DNA of 64,000 nucleotides from Thermoleophilales bacterium (GTDB taxonomy: Bacteria; Actinomycetota; Thermoleophilia; Solirubrobacterales; 70-9): contig JACJWZ010000002.1 of assembly GCA_020636895.1 (NCBI GenBank), positions 310,001 through 374,000 on the forward strand. The letters are read 5' to 3'. The notes beneath the pieces were generated by a model. That model had not been told where the DNA came from, did not search any database, and was given only the letters and a program-made list of their open reading frames with translations. Shown here piece after piece: positions 16,732 to 24,554 of the stretch. The position numbers and the translations under genes were made by a program. The first letter of the stretch is position 1, and the number at the start of each line of letters is the position of its first letter.

Positions 16732-16782
16732 CGAATGCAGCTGGATGATGTTGCTGCGGATTTTCGGCCGCAGCTGCATTCG
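16732..16782. promoter_or_regulatory. 12-bp perfect inverted repeat in the leader of the ATPase gene
   Basis: CGAATGCAGCTG (16732-16743) and CAGCTGCATTCG (16771-16782) are exact reverse complements, with an inner GCGG...CCGC pair. The structure ends 6 bp before the AGGAG ribosome site of the gene at 16798. It may be an operator or an mRNA hairpin controlling expression; it overlaps ATG 16735, which argues that this ATG is not the start. Confidence 0.6.
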
Positions 16783-16797
16783 TCACAGGAGACGAGC

Positions 16798-18231
16798 TTG
16801 GAGGACATCGAAGACCAGATCTATGCCTGGGTTGCCGCGCGCCCTTTGTGGGAGCAGAGCGTCTTCCGGGCCGCCCTGCAGGGGACCTCGCTGACCGGAG
16901 CTGAGCTCGATCGGCTTGTTGACTTGATTCTCGGCGAGACCAGCGGCGTCGCTCCGGTTGAGCGTGCCGACCTCCCGCGTCGGGTGCCGCAGTCGGCGGC
17001 GGCGTCCCTGCGGGCGATTGAAAATGTGCGGAACGTCAACGCTCTGGCAGAAGGACAGCGGTTGCCCATCGCGGGCTGCGGAGTCACCCTCGTCTACGGA
17101 CCGAATGGCGCTGGTAAGACCGGATACTCCCGGGTGTTCCACCACTTGGGTAGAACCCCGGATCAGGAGCGGCTCCTGACACGGATTGGCGAGGACGCTG
17201 CCGGCCCGCAGGTCGTCACTGTCTGCGTTGCCGTCGGCCAGGAGGAGCAGCGAATCGAAGTAGACCTCGAGGATCTTGCTCCCGGGGACCTTTCCGGCAT
17301 CCGAGTCTTCGACAGCAAGGCCGGAAACCGCTACCTGTCATCTCGCACGGCCGTTGACGTCGTTCCACTGGGCCTCCTCAGCCTGAATCGCCACGCCGAG
17401 GCACTCCGCGCGCTCGCCTCGCATGTGGAGTCACTGATCGACCAGGTCTCGATCCCGGAACTCGACTCGCATCGCTTCGCCGAAGGCACGAGTGTGAGGG
17501 CGCTGGCAATCACGATGAGCGCAGCGACCGCAGATGCCGAGATCGAGAAGGCCACGAGTTGCTCGGACGAGGATGTGGTTCGCCTCGCCAAGTTGCGTCA
17601 GGAGGCGGCTCAGATCGCCAGCAGGAATTCCGCGAAGCTGCGGTCGGCCGCAGAGGCAGAGGTCGACCGAGTATTGGCGCTCGAAGAAGCGATGCGAGTG
17701 CTTGAGACGGCGGTGGGCTCGGAGGCAGTCGACGCGGCGAAGGCGGAGCGCGCCGAGGCCTCCGCGGCGGCCGAGGCATCAGCCGTGGCGGCGACCACAT
17801 TCGCAGGAGAGCCAGTCGAAGGCGTGGGGAGCCAGGCATGGCGATCCCTTTGGCACGCGGCCACCGAGTTCGCCCGCGAGCACGAGCGAGACTGGATGGC
17901 CGAAGACGGCCGTTGTGTGCTGTGCATGCAGCCCCTGTCCTCGGAAGCGCATAGTCGGATGCATTCATTCGAGGCCTTCGTCGAGGGCCGTGTCAATGAA
18001 CGGAAGCGGGCGGCGGAGCAGGCGATCAGCGACCGTCTGGGTGCCCTGCCGACGGAAGACGCACGCCGCGTGCACCGTGAGGCGCTGCAGCGAATCGCCG
18101 AAGACGACCAGAACCTGAAGCTCACACTCGACGGGTGGCTCGACGAGGCAGCAGGTGCGCTGGAAGGCATTCGCCACTCGAAGCTGATCCCCGACCTCAG
18201 AGCGCTACCTCGTTCTTTTACATATAGATGA
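16798..18231 (+). pseudogene. AAA-family P-loop ATPase of defence-island type, C-terminus lost
   Basis: From TTG 16798 (AGGAG six bases upstream) the frame encodes 477 residues. The N-terminus (DQIYAWVAARPLWEQSVFRAAL) and the Walker A YGPNGAGKTGYSRV preceded by NVNALAEGQRL are typical of large (~800-residue) SMC-like AAA_13-type ATPases common in prokaryotic defence loci. A central coiled-coil region (Ala/Glu-rich, residues ~240-330) and a zinc-hook-like CVLCMQPLS follow. The protein ends at LRALPRSFTYR, before any Walker B, signature or D-loop, so it cannot form a complete ATPase. Similarity ends near an AT-rich palindrome at 18217-18239. Likely a 3'-truncated relic; a functional short form cannot be excluded. 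Confidence 0.7.
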
Positions 18232-18239
18232 TGTGTAAA
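18217..18239. promoter_or_regulatory. Palindromic operator, copy 1 (TTTACATA-N7-TGTGTAAA)
   Basis: Same design as the two sites at 23827-23848 and 23873-23895. It lies 61 bp upstream of the membrane-protein ATG at 18300 in a conspicuously AT-rich patch and overlaps the end of the truncated ATPase. Probable binding site of the island's Fe-S regulator. Confidence 0.6.
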
Positions 18240-18299
18240 GTTGGGTCGATGGATGTCACATCCGCGCGCTCCTCGATCCCGGTCTGAAGTCCGGGAGCG

Positions 18300-19586
18300 A
18301 TGAAAACGGCCAGGGGCCAGATCGCGGAGTCCGGCCGTCGGTGCCGACGGCCGGCGCGACAGCTGACTCCGGGTCAGCTGCGGCCGACCGACGTCATCGG
18401 ATCCTTCTTTCTCTGCGGGATTTTCCTTGCTCTTGCCGGGACAGTGGTGGCGGTGGCGAATGGCCTACACCCCTGGCCCTGGGGGAGGTGGCTGGCTTTG
18501 CATCTGCTCTTCATCGGAGGGATCTCTCAGCTGATCCTCGGGGCAAGTCAGTTCTTTGCCGGCGCCTTCCTGGCCACAGACCCGCCGCCGCGCTCTTTGA
18601 TCCGCGCTCAGCTCGCTTGCTGGAATGCCGGATCGATCTGCGTGGCGATCGCGGTTCCTCGCGGGCTCCACGACTTGGCTTTATTCGGAGCCGGCCTGCT
18701 CGTCATCGGCTTGCTGCTCTACGGGATGGGGTTTGGCTCGATGGCACGCCGAGCCCTGAACAGCGCGCCGTGGGCCGGTCGTTGGTATCTGATGGCCGCG
18801 ACGTTTCTCGCCCCTGGGATCGCCGCCGGCGTGGCCATGGCCAATGGCTACGCCTGGACTCACGGAAACCTCCTCGGTGCGCACCTTGCCTTGAACCTCG
18901 GCGGCTGGTTCGGCGGTGCAATCGTCGGCACCCTGCACACCTTCTATCCGTCCCTGACAAGGACCCAATTGCGGTTCCCCCGTCTGCAGCCCCCGACCTT
19001 CGTGGCTTGGGGCGCCGGCGTCGCCGGACTCGGGCTGGGCTACGGCTTCGCGCTTCCGTGGCTGGCGGTAGTGGGCTGGGTCGTCCTCGGGATCGCCGGA
19101 GTCCTGCTCATGTCGAATGTGCTCGGGGCCGTCGCCGCAGCGGTTACTCCGCTTTCGCTGCCGGCGCGACTGGTTGGCCTTGGGCAGTTCTTCTTGGTCG
19201 CCGGCGTCGTGGTTGCGGCGGCTTCGGCCGTCGACCTGGGCCCGGAGCGCGCGCTCGTCGGATCGACTCGGGCCACCGTCGCTACCTTGCTGGTCGGAGG
19301 CTGGATCGGACTAACAGTGGTCGGCTCGCTGCTTCACCTGCTGGCCCTGTTGAATCGGGTCCGGGACCTAAGACGCACGATGCCTGTTCCACATCCGATT
19401 CGAGACCGTGCAATCGCGGCTGCCGCAGCCGCAAGCGTCTCTGGCTTGGCGGTGGCACATCTCCTTGGCGGTGAAGCATCCACTCGCGTCGCGGCTGCCT
19501 TGACGATCTGCATCTACGTCGGGCTCGGACTCCGCGTGGTGCAGCTGGCGACCCTGGCTGCCGTTCGGGCCCGACCGAGGCTCTAG
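18300..19586 (+). CDS. Polytopic membrane protein with conserved histidines (NnrS/CcoN-like, putative heme protein)
   Basis: A 428-residue protein with about 12 predicted membrane helices. Histidines lie in helix contexts resembling heme-binding relatives of the NnrS and cytochrome-oxidase subunit I groups: H68 (LALHLLFIGGISQLILGASQFF), H188/H195 (WTHGNLLGAHLALNLGGW) and H213 (IVGTLHTFYPSL). NnrS proteins are linked to nitric-oxide tolerance. The assignment rests on motif resemblance, not on full family identity. GGGAG precedes ATG 18300. A TTTACATA-type palindrome 61 bp upstream suggests control by the regulator at 23906. Confidence 0.6.
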   Translation: MKTARGQIAESGRRCRRPARQLTPGQLRPTDVIGSFFLCGIFLALAGTVVAVANGLHPWPWGRWLALHLLFIGGISQLILGASQFFAGAFLATDPPPRSLIRAQLACWNAGSICVAIAVPRGLHDLALFGAGLLVIGLLLYGMGFGSMARRALNSAPWAGRWYLMAATFLAPGIAAGVAMANGYAWTHGNLLGAHLALNLGGWFGGAIVGTLHTFYPSLTRTQLRFPRLQPPTFVAWGAGVAGLGLGYGFALPWLAVVGWVVLGIAGVLLMSNVLGAVAAAVTPLSLPARLVGLGQFFLVAGVVVAAASAVDLGPERALVGSTRATVATLLVGGWIGLTVVGSLLHLLALLNRVRDLRRTMPVPHPIRDRAIAAAAAASVSGLAVAHLLGGEASTRVAAALTICIYVGLGLRVVQLATLAAVRARPRL

Positions 19587-19646
19587 CGCACAGATACATG
19601 CCCACCCCCATTCGCAGGCGCCGCTGCTGGCGGGACGCTTCCAAGC

Positions 19647-20057
19647 ATGCAGACGCCTAGTCAGAATTCCTCGCCTCCACGGCCCAAGGCCCGCGGGCGT
19701 GAGTGCGCTGCGACACGCGACGTGGCAGAGAATCGTTTGTTCGATGCGTGCTGCGACATGCTCGAGGCGGCCCAGGAGCTCGAACAGCGCGCGAGTGACC
19801 CTGCATCGGCGGGTGCGGTGACGGCTTCGATCGGTTGCCTCTCGGCAACTCTGGAGAGGCTCGCCTACTCGGCGGGTTCGATGCGCTTGGTGGTCATCTC
19901 ATCCGAGTTGGTTCAGCCGTCATCGCGGCGAAAGGTGCTTGCGCAGCGCCTCGAGAACGCTCGCGCCAGCCTCCGTCGTGCTGCATTTGCCTGCAGACCA
20001 GAGGTCACTCCCGAAGCGAGCCGTCCTCGAGGTCGCGTAGGGGCCAAACGATTGTGA
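19647..20057 (+). CDS. Hypothetical protein, helical
   Basis: A 136-residue protein without recognised family. The middle (ENRLFDACCDMLEAAQELEQRASDP...LSATLERLAYSAGSMRL) reads as an amphipathic helical bundle; the tail is Arg-rich. It lies between the histidine-rich membrane protein and the GreA-like gene on the same strand. Upstream, ACATG...CACCCCCATT at about 19597-19613 resembles a motif before the next gene. Coding potential is judged from amino-acid composition only. Confidence 0.5.
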   Translation: MQTPSQNSSPPRPKARGRECAATRDVAENRLFDACCDMLEAAQELEQRASDPASAGAVTASIGCLSATLERLAYSAGSMRLVVISSELVQPSSRRKVLAQRLENARASLRRAAFACRPEVTPEASRPRGRVGAKRL

Positions 20058-20070
20058 TTAGGCCCCACAT

Positions 20071-20090
20071 GGGTGCGCACCCTCATTGAG
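20071..20090. promoter_or_regulatory. Palindrome GGGTGCGCACCC in front of the GreA-like gene
   Basis: A perfect 12-bp palindrome at 20071-20082 followed by TCATTG. A related GGGTGCGCA occurs at 22921-22929 upstream of the gene at 22858. Both flank the NarL-type two-component genes, so they are candidate response-regulator sites. Confidence 0.4.
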
Positions 20091-20123
20091 ACGACGGCTG
20101 GTAGGGGCGACGCTTCTCTCATC

Positions 20124-20699
20124 ATGTCCAATGCAGCCGCCTCAAACCCTGTCCGCGACCCTTTGACCGACCTAGCCCGCCCGGCGCCCCCGTCGGCGTC
20201 TCCAGGGCGAATTCTGCTTACTCCTAAGACCGAGCTTCACCTGCGCGCAGATCTCGATCGCCTGCGTCACGAGCTTGAGGTGGTCTTCGCGTCCCGGATC
20301 CGCGATGCGCGCTCCACCGGCGACGGCTCCAGCGGAGACGACTACCTACAGATCAGGGAAGAGGAGCTCATCGTTCGCGCAGAGGTAGCGCGCATCGAGG
20401 CGCTGCTGGCCTCAGCTGTCGTTGTCGAGCAGCAGGACGCGCACGACGGCACTGCGGCCATCGGTTCCGCAGTCGAGGTCCGCGACCTAGACACTGAAGC
20501 CACCTACCGCCACCTGATCACCGGAGACTTCGATCGCAGCGGCGCGACTGCTGACGCGGTCCACCCTGTGTCGGCGAGCTCACCGGTGGGACAGGCCCTG
20601 CTCGGTCTCGCTGAGGGCTCGCATGCGCTGGTTGAATTGCCCAGCGGCCGCCGGCGGCGGCTTGAAGTCCTAGAGGTGTCGCCGGCGCCAGGCCACTAG
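20124..20699 (+). CDS. GreA/GreB-family transcription-factor-like protein
   Basis: A 191-residue protein with the two-domain Gre layout: an N-terminal coiled coil (LTPKTELHLRADLDRLRHELEV...YLQIREEELIVRAEVARIEALLASA) and a C-terminal FKBP-like domain (GSAVEVRDLDTEATYRHLITG...SASSPVGQALLGLAEGSHALVELPSG). Gre factors stimulate transcript cleavage by paused RNA polymerase through two acidic residues at the coiled-coil tip; here the tip region reads TGDGSSGDDY, so acidic residues are present. The SSPVGQALLG signature is well kept. GTG 20073 is an alternative start. Probably an accessory, island-borne paralogue rather than the housekeeping GreA. Confidence 0.75.
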   Translation: MSNAAASNPVRDPLTDLARPAPPSASPGRILLTPKTELHLRADLDRLRHELEVVFASRIRDARSTGDGSSGDDYLQIREEELIVRAEVARIEALLASAVVVEQQDAHDGTAAIGSAVEVRDLDTEATYRHLITGDFDRSGATADAVHPVSASSPVGQALLGLAEGSHALVELPSGRRRRLEVLEVSPAPGH

Positions 20700-20715
20700 G
20701 TCACGGCTCCGGCTG

Positions 20716-21372
20716 CTACGGCTCGACCAGGCCGCGCCTGATCGCATACCGGGTCAACTCGACCCTGTTCCGCATCCCCAGCTTCTCGAGAATGTTGGAG
20801 CGATGGCGATCGACCGTCTTCTTGCTGATCGTCAGTGCCTCGGCGATCTCGTCACTTGAGAGGCCCTCGGCGATCTGCTTGATCACTTCCTGCTCTCGGT
20901 CAGTGAGCCGATCCGGGTCCATCTCCGGGTCGGCGCCGTGCTCGAGGAAGTCACGGACGATCGCGGCGGCGGCGGGCGGATAGATGAACGAATCGCCACG
21001 CATCGCCGCCCTGCAGGCATCGATCAGGTCTGTATTGGCGGCTGATTTGAGGACGTAGCCGGAGGCACCAACCTTGAGCGCCTCGAAGAAATACTGCTCG
21101 TTGTCGTGAACGGAGAGCATCAGCAGTCGCAGTTCCGGCCGACGACGGTGAAGATCACGGGCGACCTGAAGTCCTGTCAGCTTCGGCATCGAGACATCGA
21201 GGACGGCGAGATCGATGTCCGCGGTGACGCCGATCCGCAGGGCCTCAACGCCGTCTGAAGCTTCGGCGACAACCCGCAGATCCGGCTGCTCCTCGAGAAC
21301 TAGCCGAAGGCCGGCGCGGACCAAGTCATGATCATCGGCAAGCAGGATCTTGGTGACCAGAGGAACAGCCAT
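20716..21372 (-). CDS. NarL/FixJ-family response regulator
   Basis: A 218-residue regulator. Receiver domain: acidic pair DD at residues 13-14, phospho-acceptor Asp in LAVLDVSMP, Thr/Ser switch and the K of VLKSAAN. The C-terminal LuxR-type helix-turn-helix (LTDREQEVIKQIAEGLSSDEIAEALTISKKTVDRHRSNILEKLGMRNR) binds DNA. It is encoded directly after the sensor kinase, whose stop abuts this ATG, so they form a pair. It is convergent with the GreA-like gene. Confidence 0.93.
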   Translation of the reverse strand: MAVPLVTKILLADDHDLVRAGLRLVLEEQPDLRVVAEASDGVEALRIGVTADIDLAVLDVSMPKLTGLQVARDLHRRRPELRLLMLSVHDNEQYFFEALKVGASGYVLKSAANTDLIDACRAAMRGDSFIYPPAAAAIVRDFLEHGADPEMDPDRLTDREQEVIKQIAEGLSSDEIAEALTISKKTVDRHRSNILEKLGMRNRVELTRYAIRRGLVEP

Positions 21373-22359
21373 CTAGCTCGCCGCCGCCGGTATCCGCAGT
21401 TGGACCTCGGTTCCCCCGCTGTCGCCGGCGCTGATGCTCAGGGAGCCGCCGACCAGCAGCGCCCGCTCGCGCATCCCTTCTATTCCGATGGTCTCGTTGC
21501 CGAACTGGCTTGGGATCCCGCGTCCATCGTCGGCGACGGTCAGTTCGACGCCGTCACCGTCAGAGGCGAGGCTGATGTGGCAGCGGGTGGCCTGCGCATG
21601 GCGCAGCACGTTTGTCAGCGCCTCTTGGGCTACGCGGTAGATCACCAGTTCCAACTCGGACGAGAGTTCGGGGAGATCACTGCCGAACTGCCGCACGATT
21701 CTGATGCCGCCCTGCCGGGAAACGCGTGTGCTCAGCGCGATCAGCGCGTTGACCAAGCCGAGGTCGTCGAGAGCTTCGGGCCGAAGCTGGCGGGAGATTC
21801 GGCGGATGTCATCGAGGCTGTCATGCAGTTGAGCGGCGAGAGCCTCGAGCTCTCGCCGCTGGTCGCCCTGCCCTCGGCGTGCCAAGCGCTCGATCTCGAG
21901 CGCGATGGCCGTGAGACTCTGCCCTGCCTCGTCGTGGAGGGCGCGACCGACCCGAAGTCGCTCTCGCTCCTGAGCGGTCAGCGCCGCCCAAGCACCCAGC
22001 CGCCGTTCCTCAGCTAGGCGGTCGATCATCGAGTTGAAGGCGCTGACGAACGCGGCGATCTCCGGGGCGTCCGTGGCACCGAGCTGGAACTGGGTGGGCT
22101 CGCGCAGGTCGATCTCCTGCATCTGTGAAGCCAGCGAGCTGAGGGGTGCTAGGGCGCGGCGGATCAGCAGCAGATTGAAAACCAAACTCGCAGCCAAACC
22201 CCCTGCCAGCACGAGCGCTTCGGTCAGGCGGATGGGTGCGCTGACAGTCACCGGAGTGATCAGCAGCAAGGCGAAGATGACAACGAGCACCGCGGTGCTG
22301 GCCAAGGCGGCGCGAGCTAGCACAGAGCGATGCCAAGGGAGATGGGGTGCCGGGGTCAT
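21373..22359 (-). CDS. Sensor histidine kinase of the NarX/DegS (HisKA_3) type
   Basis: A 328-residue membrane kinase with two transmembrane helices close together (residues ~12-33 and ~43-66), so almost no periplasmic sensor loop, then a HAMP-like linker, the dimerisation/phospho-acceptor helix RALHDEAGQSLTAI (His near residue 142) and a HATPase domain (EALTNVLRHAQATR, VADDGRGIP, GIEGMRERALLVGG). With so little outside the membrane, the signal is probably membrane-borne or intracellular redox. Partner is the NarL-type regulator immediately downstream. Confidence 0.92.
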   Translation of the reverse strand: MTPAPHLPWHRSVLARAALASTAVLVVIFALLLITPVTVSAPIRLTEALVLAGGLAASLVFNLLLIRRALAPLSSLASQMQEIDLREPTQFQLGATDAPEIAAFVSAFNSMIDRLAEERRLGAWAALTAQERERLRVGRALHDEAGQSLTAIALEIERLARRGQGDQRRELEALAAQLHDSLDDIRRISRQLRPEALDDLGLVNALIALSTRVSRQGGIRIVRQFGSDLPELSSELELVIYRVAQEALTNVLRHAQATRCHISLASDGDGVELTVADDGRGIPSQFGNETIGIEGMRERALLVGGSLSISAGDSGGTEVQLRIPAAAS

Positions 22360-22386
22360 GCCAAAGCCACGGTAGGGGCGGGCAGC

Positions 22387-22414
22387 ATGTTCGCGGACTC
22401 GGTGCCGAGAACAT
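22387..22414 (-). terminator. Hairpin just after the hypothetical gene at 22415
   Basis: CTCGG-TG-CCGAG (22398-22409) forms a tight stem and is framed by ATGTTC (22387-22392) and GAACAT (22409-22414). It begins directly after the stop at 22415. No U-tract; a weak terminator or a regulatory site for the kinase gene starting at 22359. Confidence 0.35.
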
Positions 22415-22858
22415 CTACAGGCTGGCTAACACGCGCCGAATTGCGCTCGCCAGTTCTGCTGGCTCTGCGGGCCTGTAGAGCGGGCTGGAACCGTTCGTGA
22501 GCAGGATCTCAGCCAGTGCCAGGCCCTGTGCCCGGAGTCTGTCACCGCCAGCGAGCCTTGAAGCCAGGTGCTGTAGCTGGAACCGACAGGCGCGGATCCC
22601 ATCCCAGTTGAATGGCGCGAGGAAAATCCCGGAGCCACCGCTGCGCTCGACCAAGTGCCTGAAGCCCAATTCCAGAAGCATGCGATGGCGGACGCTGGTC
22701 AGCTCATCTGCCCGCTGGCGCAGCCGCGGATCGGCCGTCGGTGAGCGCCCGTCAGCAAGCTCCCGGTCGAGCTGACGACGCCAGGTCGTCGACCTGAAGC
22801 GGGTAGGAAGTCGCCGAAGCCGTTGGGGGCCGGGTTTGGGGTCGGGCCACGGAGTCAC
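22415..22858 (-). CDS. Hypothetical protein
   Basis: A 147-residue soluble protein from GTG 22858. Recognisable only by composition: basic N-terminus (LRRLPTRFRSTTWRRQLDREL), then helices around RHRMLLELGFRHLVERSG and FNWDGIRACRFQLQHLASRL. No known domain. It lies upstream of the kinase gene on the same strand and may be part of its operon. A GGGTGCGCAT element lies about 60 bp upstream of the start. Confidence 0.5.
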   Translation of the reverse strand: MTPWPDPKPGPQRLRRLPTRFRSTTWRRQLDRELADGRSPTADPRLRQRADELTSVRHRMLLELGFRHLVERSGGSGIFLAPFNWDGIRACRFQLQHLASRLAGGDRLRAQGLALAEILLTNGSSPLYRPAEPAELASAIRRVLASL

Positions 22859-23021
22859 GAGGCTGGTCGATCGGAACTAGTCACCCCCCCATGGTTGCGC
22901 CGCCACGGCAGGCCGACAATGGGTGCGCATCGGTATTTCGGGGGCGGCGGTGCGGCTCATGAGGCTCGCCTCGTGGTAACAACCTAGGCACCCGCGTCGG
23001 TTCCGCTGGCGCAACCTGGTC

Positions 23022-23546
23022 CTAGAACCATGGATAGCTCCAAGCCAGAAGGACACCGATGCCTGTGCTCACGGTCATCACCGCGATGGTCAGGCCATGA
23101 GCGGTAAGCTCAGTCCGCGAGCGCTCTGGGGCCGGTGTCGCACCGCCCGCGTAGGCGCGATCGACGAGCAGGACCAGGGCTGCGAGCAGGCAGATCGCTC
23201 CTGCGCATACGAGAACGCGCGCCTGCCCGAGCACACCCGCGGGAACCGCGATGACGCCGGCGAGCCACAGCGCCGCCACCAAGCGGGCGCCCTGATCCGG
23301 ACCAGGCTGCGCCAGCACCCGGCGCTCGCCTCGGCACAGCAGGGTCGGCGCCAGAAAACCGACCAGAACCAGATAAGCGACCAGCCAGATCCCATGGTCG
23401 AAGCCAATGGCGGTCCGGATCACCGCCGCGACCAACCCAGCTACACCGCCAAAGCCCGCAACCACGACCAGCGGGTGGACAGGGGCGCCACCGGCGGATT
23501 GAGCGCGGGCCACGGTTGCTGCTGGAGCGGACCCCGGCGAGGGCAC
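23022..23546 (-). CDS. Membrane protein of unknown function
   Basis: A 174-residue protein with about five hydrophobic helices (starting PLVVVAGFGGVAGLVAAVI, WLVAYLVLVGFLAPTLL, LWLAGVIAVPAGVLG, VLVCAGAICLLAALVLLV, and a C-terminal IAVMTVSTGIGVLLAW). No family recognised. GTG 23546 is two bases after the ferredoxin stop, so the two are probably one transcript; longer versions would overlap the ferredoxin gene and are rejected. Confidence 0.6.
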   Translation of the reverse strand: MPSPGSAPAATVARAQSAGGAPVHPLVVVAGFGGVAGLVAAVIRTAIGFDHGIWLVAYLVLVGFLAPTLLCRGERRVLAQPGPDQGARLVAALWLAGVIAVPAGVLGQARVLVCAGAICLLAALVLLVDRAYAGGATPAPERSRTELTAHGLTIAVMTVSTGIGVLLAWSYPWF

Positions 23547-23548
23547 CG

Positions 23549-23812
23549 CTACCGGCCCCGGTAGTAATCGGCATTGATCTCGGTGAATCGGATCCACTCG
23601 CTCGGCAGCTGGTCCTGCGCGAAGATCGCGTCGACGGGGCACGCTTCAACGCAGGCGTCGCAGTCGATGCACTCATCGGGGTCGATGTAGAGCTGCTCGT
23701 GGTCTCCGTAGTCCGGCTCATCGGGAGTGGGATGGATGCAGTCGACGGGACAGACCTCGACGCACGAGTTGTCCTTGACCGCGATGCAGGGCTCGGCGAT
23801 GACGTAGGTCAT
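23549..23812 (-). CDS. fdxA: 7Fe ferredoxin (4Fe-4S plus 3Fe-4S type)
   Basis: An 87-residue electron carrier. Cysteines at 9, 17, 21, 25 (C-x7-C-x3-C-x3-C) and 48, 51, 54, 58 (C-x2-C-x2-C-x3-C-P) fit the actinobacterial FdxA pattern, with DECIDCDACVEACPVDAIF as the second cluster site. The C-terminal FTEINADYYRGR is also familiar in the group. It is divergent from the Fe-S regulator gene, and two palindromic operators lie between them. Likely electron donor for an oxidoreductase encoded on or off the island. Confidence 0.93.
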   Translation of the reverse strand: MTYVIAEPCIAVKDNSCVEVCPVDCIHPTPDEPDYGDHEQLYIDPDECIDCDACVEACPVDAIFAQDQLPSEWIRFTEINADYYRGR

Positions 23813-23826
23813 GGGCGCTCCTTCGT

Positions 23827-23848
23827 TTTACACATTGGTATGTGCAAA
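23827..23848. promoter_or_regulatory. Palindromic operator, copy 2 (TTTACACA-N6-TGTGCAAA)
   Basis: Near-perfect dyad 15 bp upstream of the ferredoxin ATG (23812). It matches copy 1 (18217) and copy 3 (23873). Confidence 0.7.
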
Positions 23849-23872
23849 CCGGTATAGCAGCAGTGGCCTTGC

Positions 23873-23895
23873 TTTGCACAGCTGGCGTGTGCAAA
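23873..23895. promoter_or_regulatory. Palindromic operator, copy 3 (TTTGCACA-N7-TGTGCAAA)
   Basis: Perfect 8-bp arms, 11 bp upstream of the regulator ATG (23906). Its closeness to the start suggests autorepression of a nearly leaderless transcript. Confidence 0.72.
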
Positions 23896-23905
23896 ACTCA
23901 TCTCG

Positions 23906-24553
23906 ATGACGGGCCTCCAGCCGGAGCCATTGGCGCAGCCGACGAGAGCACGCCTGTTCGCCGCTATCCGAGAGCGCGCCGATGGCGCCTCCACCGAGGA
24001 ACTCGCCAACGAGCTAGGTCTGCACGTCAACGGCGTCCGACGCCACCTCGATCTGATGCTGGACGCGGACCTGCTCACTCGTGAGCGTCGCAAGCATGGG
24101 CGCGGGCGGCCGCGCGACATCTGGTCGATCGCCGCAGGGGCCGTCGACGCCGACCGATCCGATGAGGATTACGCCGACGTCGCCCGCTGGCTTGCCCGGG
24201 CGATCCCGACGGGCCGCGCGGGACTGCGTCGAGTCGAGGAAACAGGACGGGAAGTCGGCCGGGAGCTAGCGGCCGACGCGGACGCTCCGCTGCCCGATGA
24301 GCTGGGACGGCTGTTCACTGGGCTTGGGTTCCAGCCCGATGTGAACGTCGAAGGCGACCGCGTTTCCTGCACTCTCTGCAACTGCCCGTATCGAGAGAGT
24401 GTCCGCGAGAACCCCGAAGCCGTTTGCCGGCTGCACCGCGGCATCACCGAGGGCATCCTCGAGCAGCTCGCTCCGGACGCACGCCTGGTCGCCTTTGAGC
24501 CCCGGGATCCCGATCAGGCCGGGTGCCTGGTCGAGGTCGTCGAAGCCGGCTAA
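23906..24553 (+). CDS. SufR-like winged-helix regulator with C-terminal cysteine (Fe-S) motif
   Basis: A 215-residue regulator. The N-terminal winged helix (LAQPTRARLFAAIRERADGASTEELANELGLHVNGVRRHLDLML) is of the ArsR/SufR type. The C-terminal domain carries C155, C158, C160 and C174 in CTLCNCPYRESV...AVC-x2-H, with a further C207. This resembles the cluster-binding region of SufR-like repressors that sense Fe-S status, oxygen or nitric oxide. Two dyads lie between this gene and fdxA, and a third before the membrane protein at 18300, so it probably represses itself and both targets. Ligand is inferred, not shown. Confidence 0.82.
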   Translation: MTGLQPEPLAQPTRARLFAAIRERADGASTEELANELGLHVNGVRRHLDLMLDADLLTRERRKHGRGRPRDIWSIAAGAVDADRSDEDYADVARWLARAIPTGRAGLRRVEETGREVGRELAADADAPLPDELGRLFTGLGFQPDVNVEGDRVSCTLCNCPYRESVRENPEAVCRLHRGITEGILEQLAPDARLVAFEPRDPDQAGCLVEVVEAG

Positions 24554-24554
24554 C

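Noticed and set aside
16735..16797. ATG 16735 as start of the ATPase gene
   Set aside because: It lies inside a perfect inverted repeat and lacks a ribosome site; TTG 16798 has AGGAG at ideal spacing.
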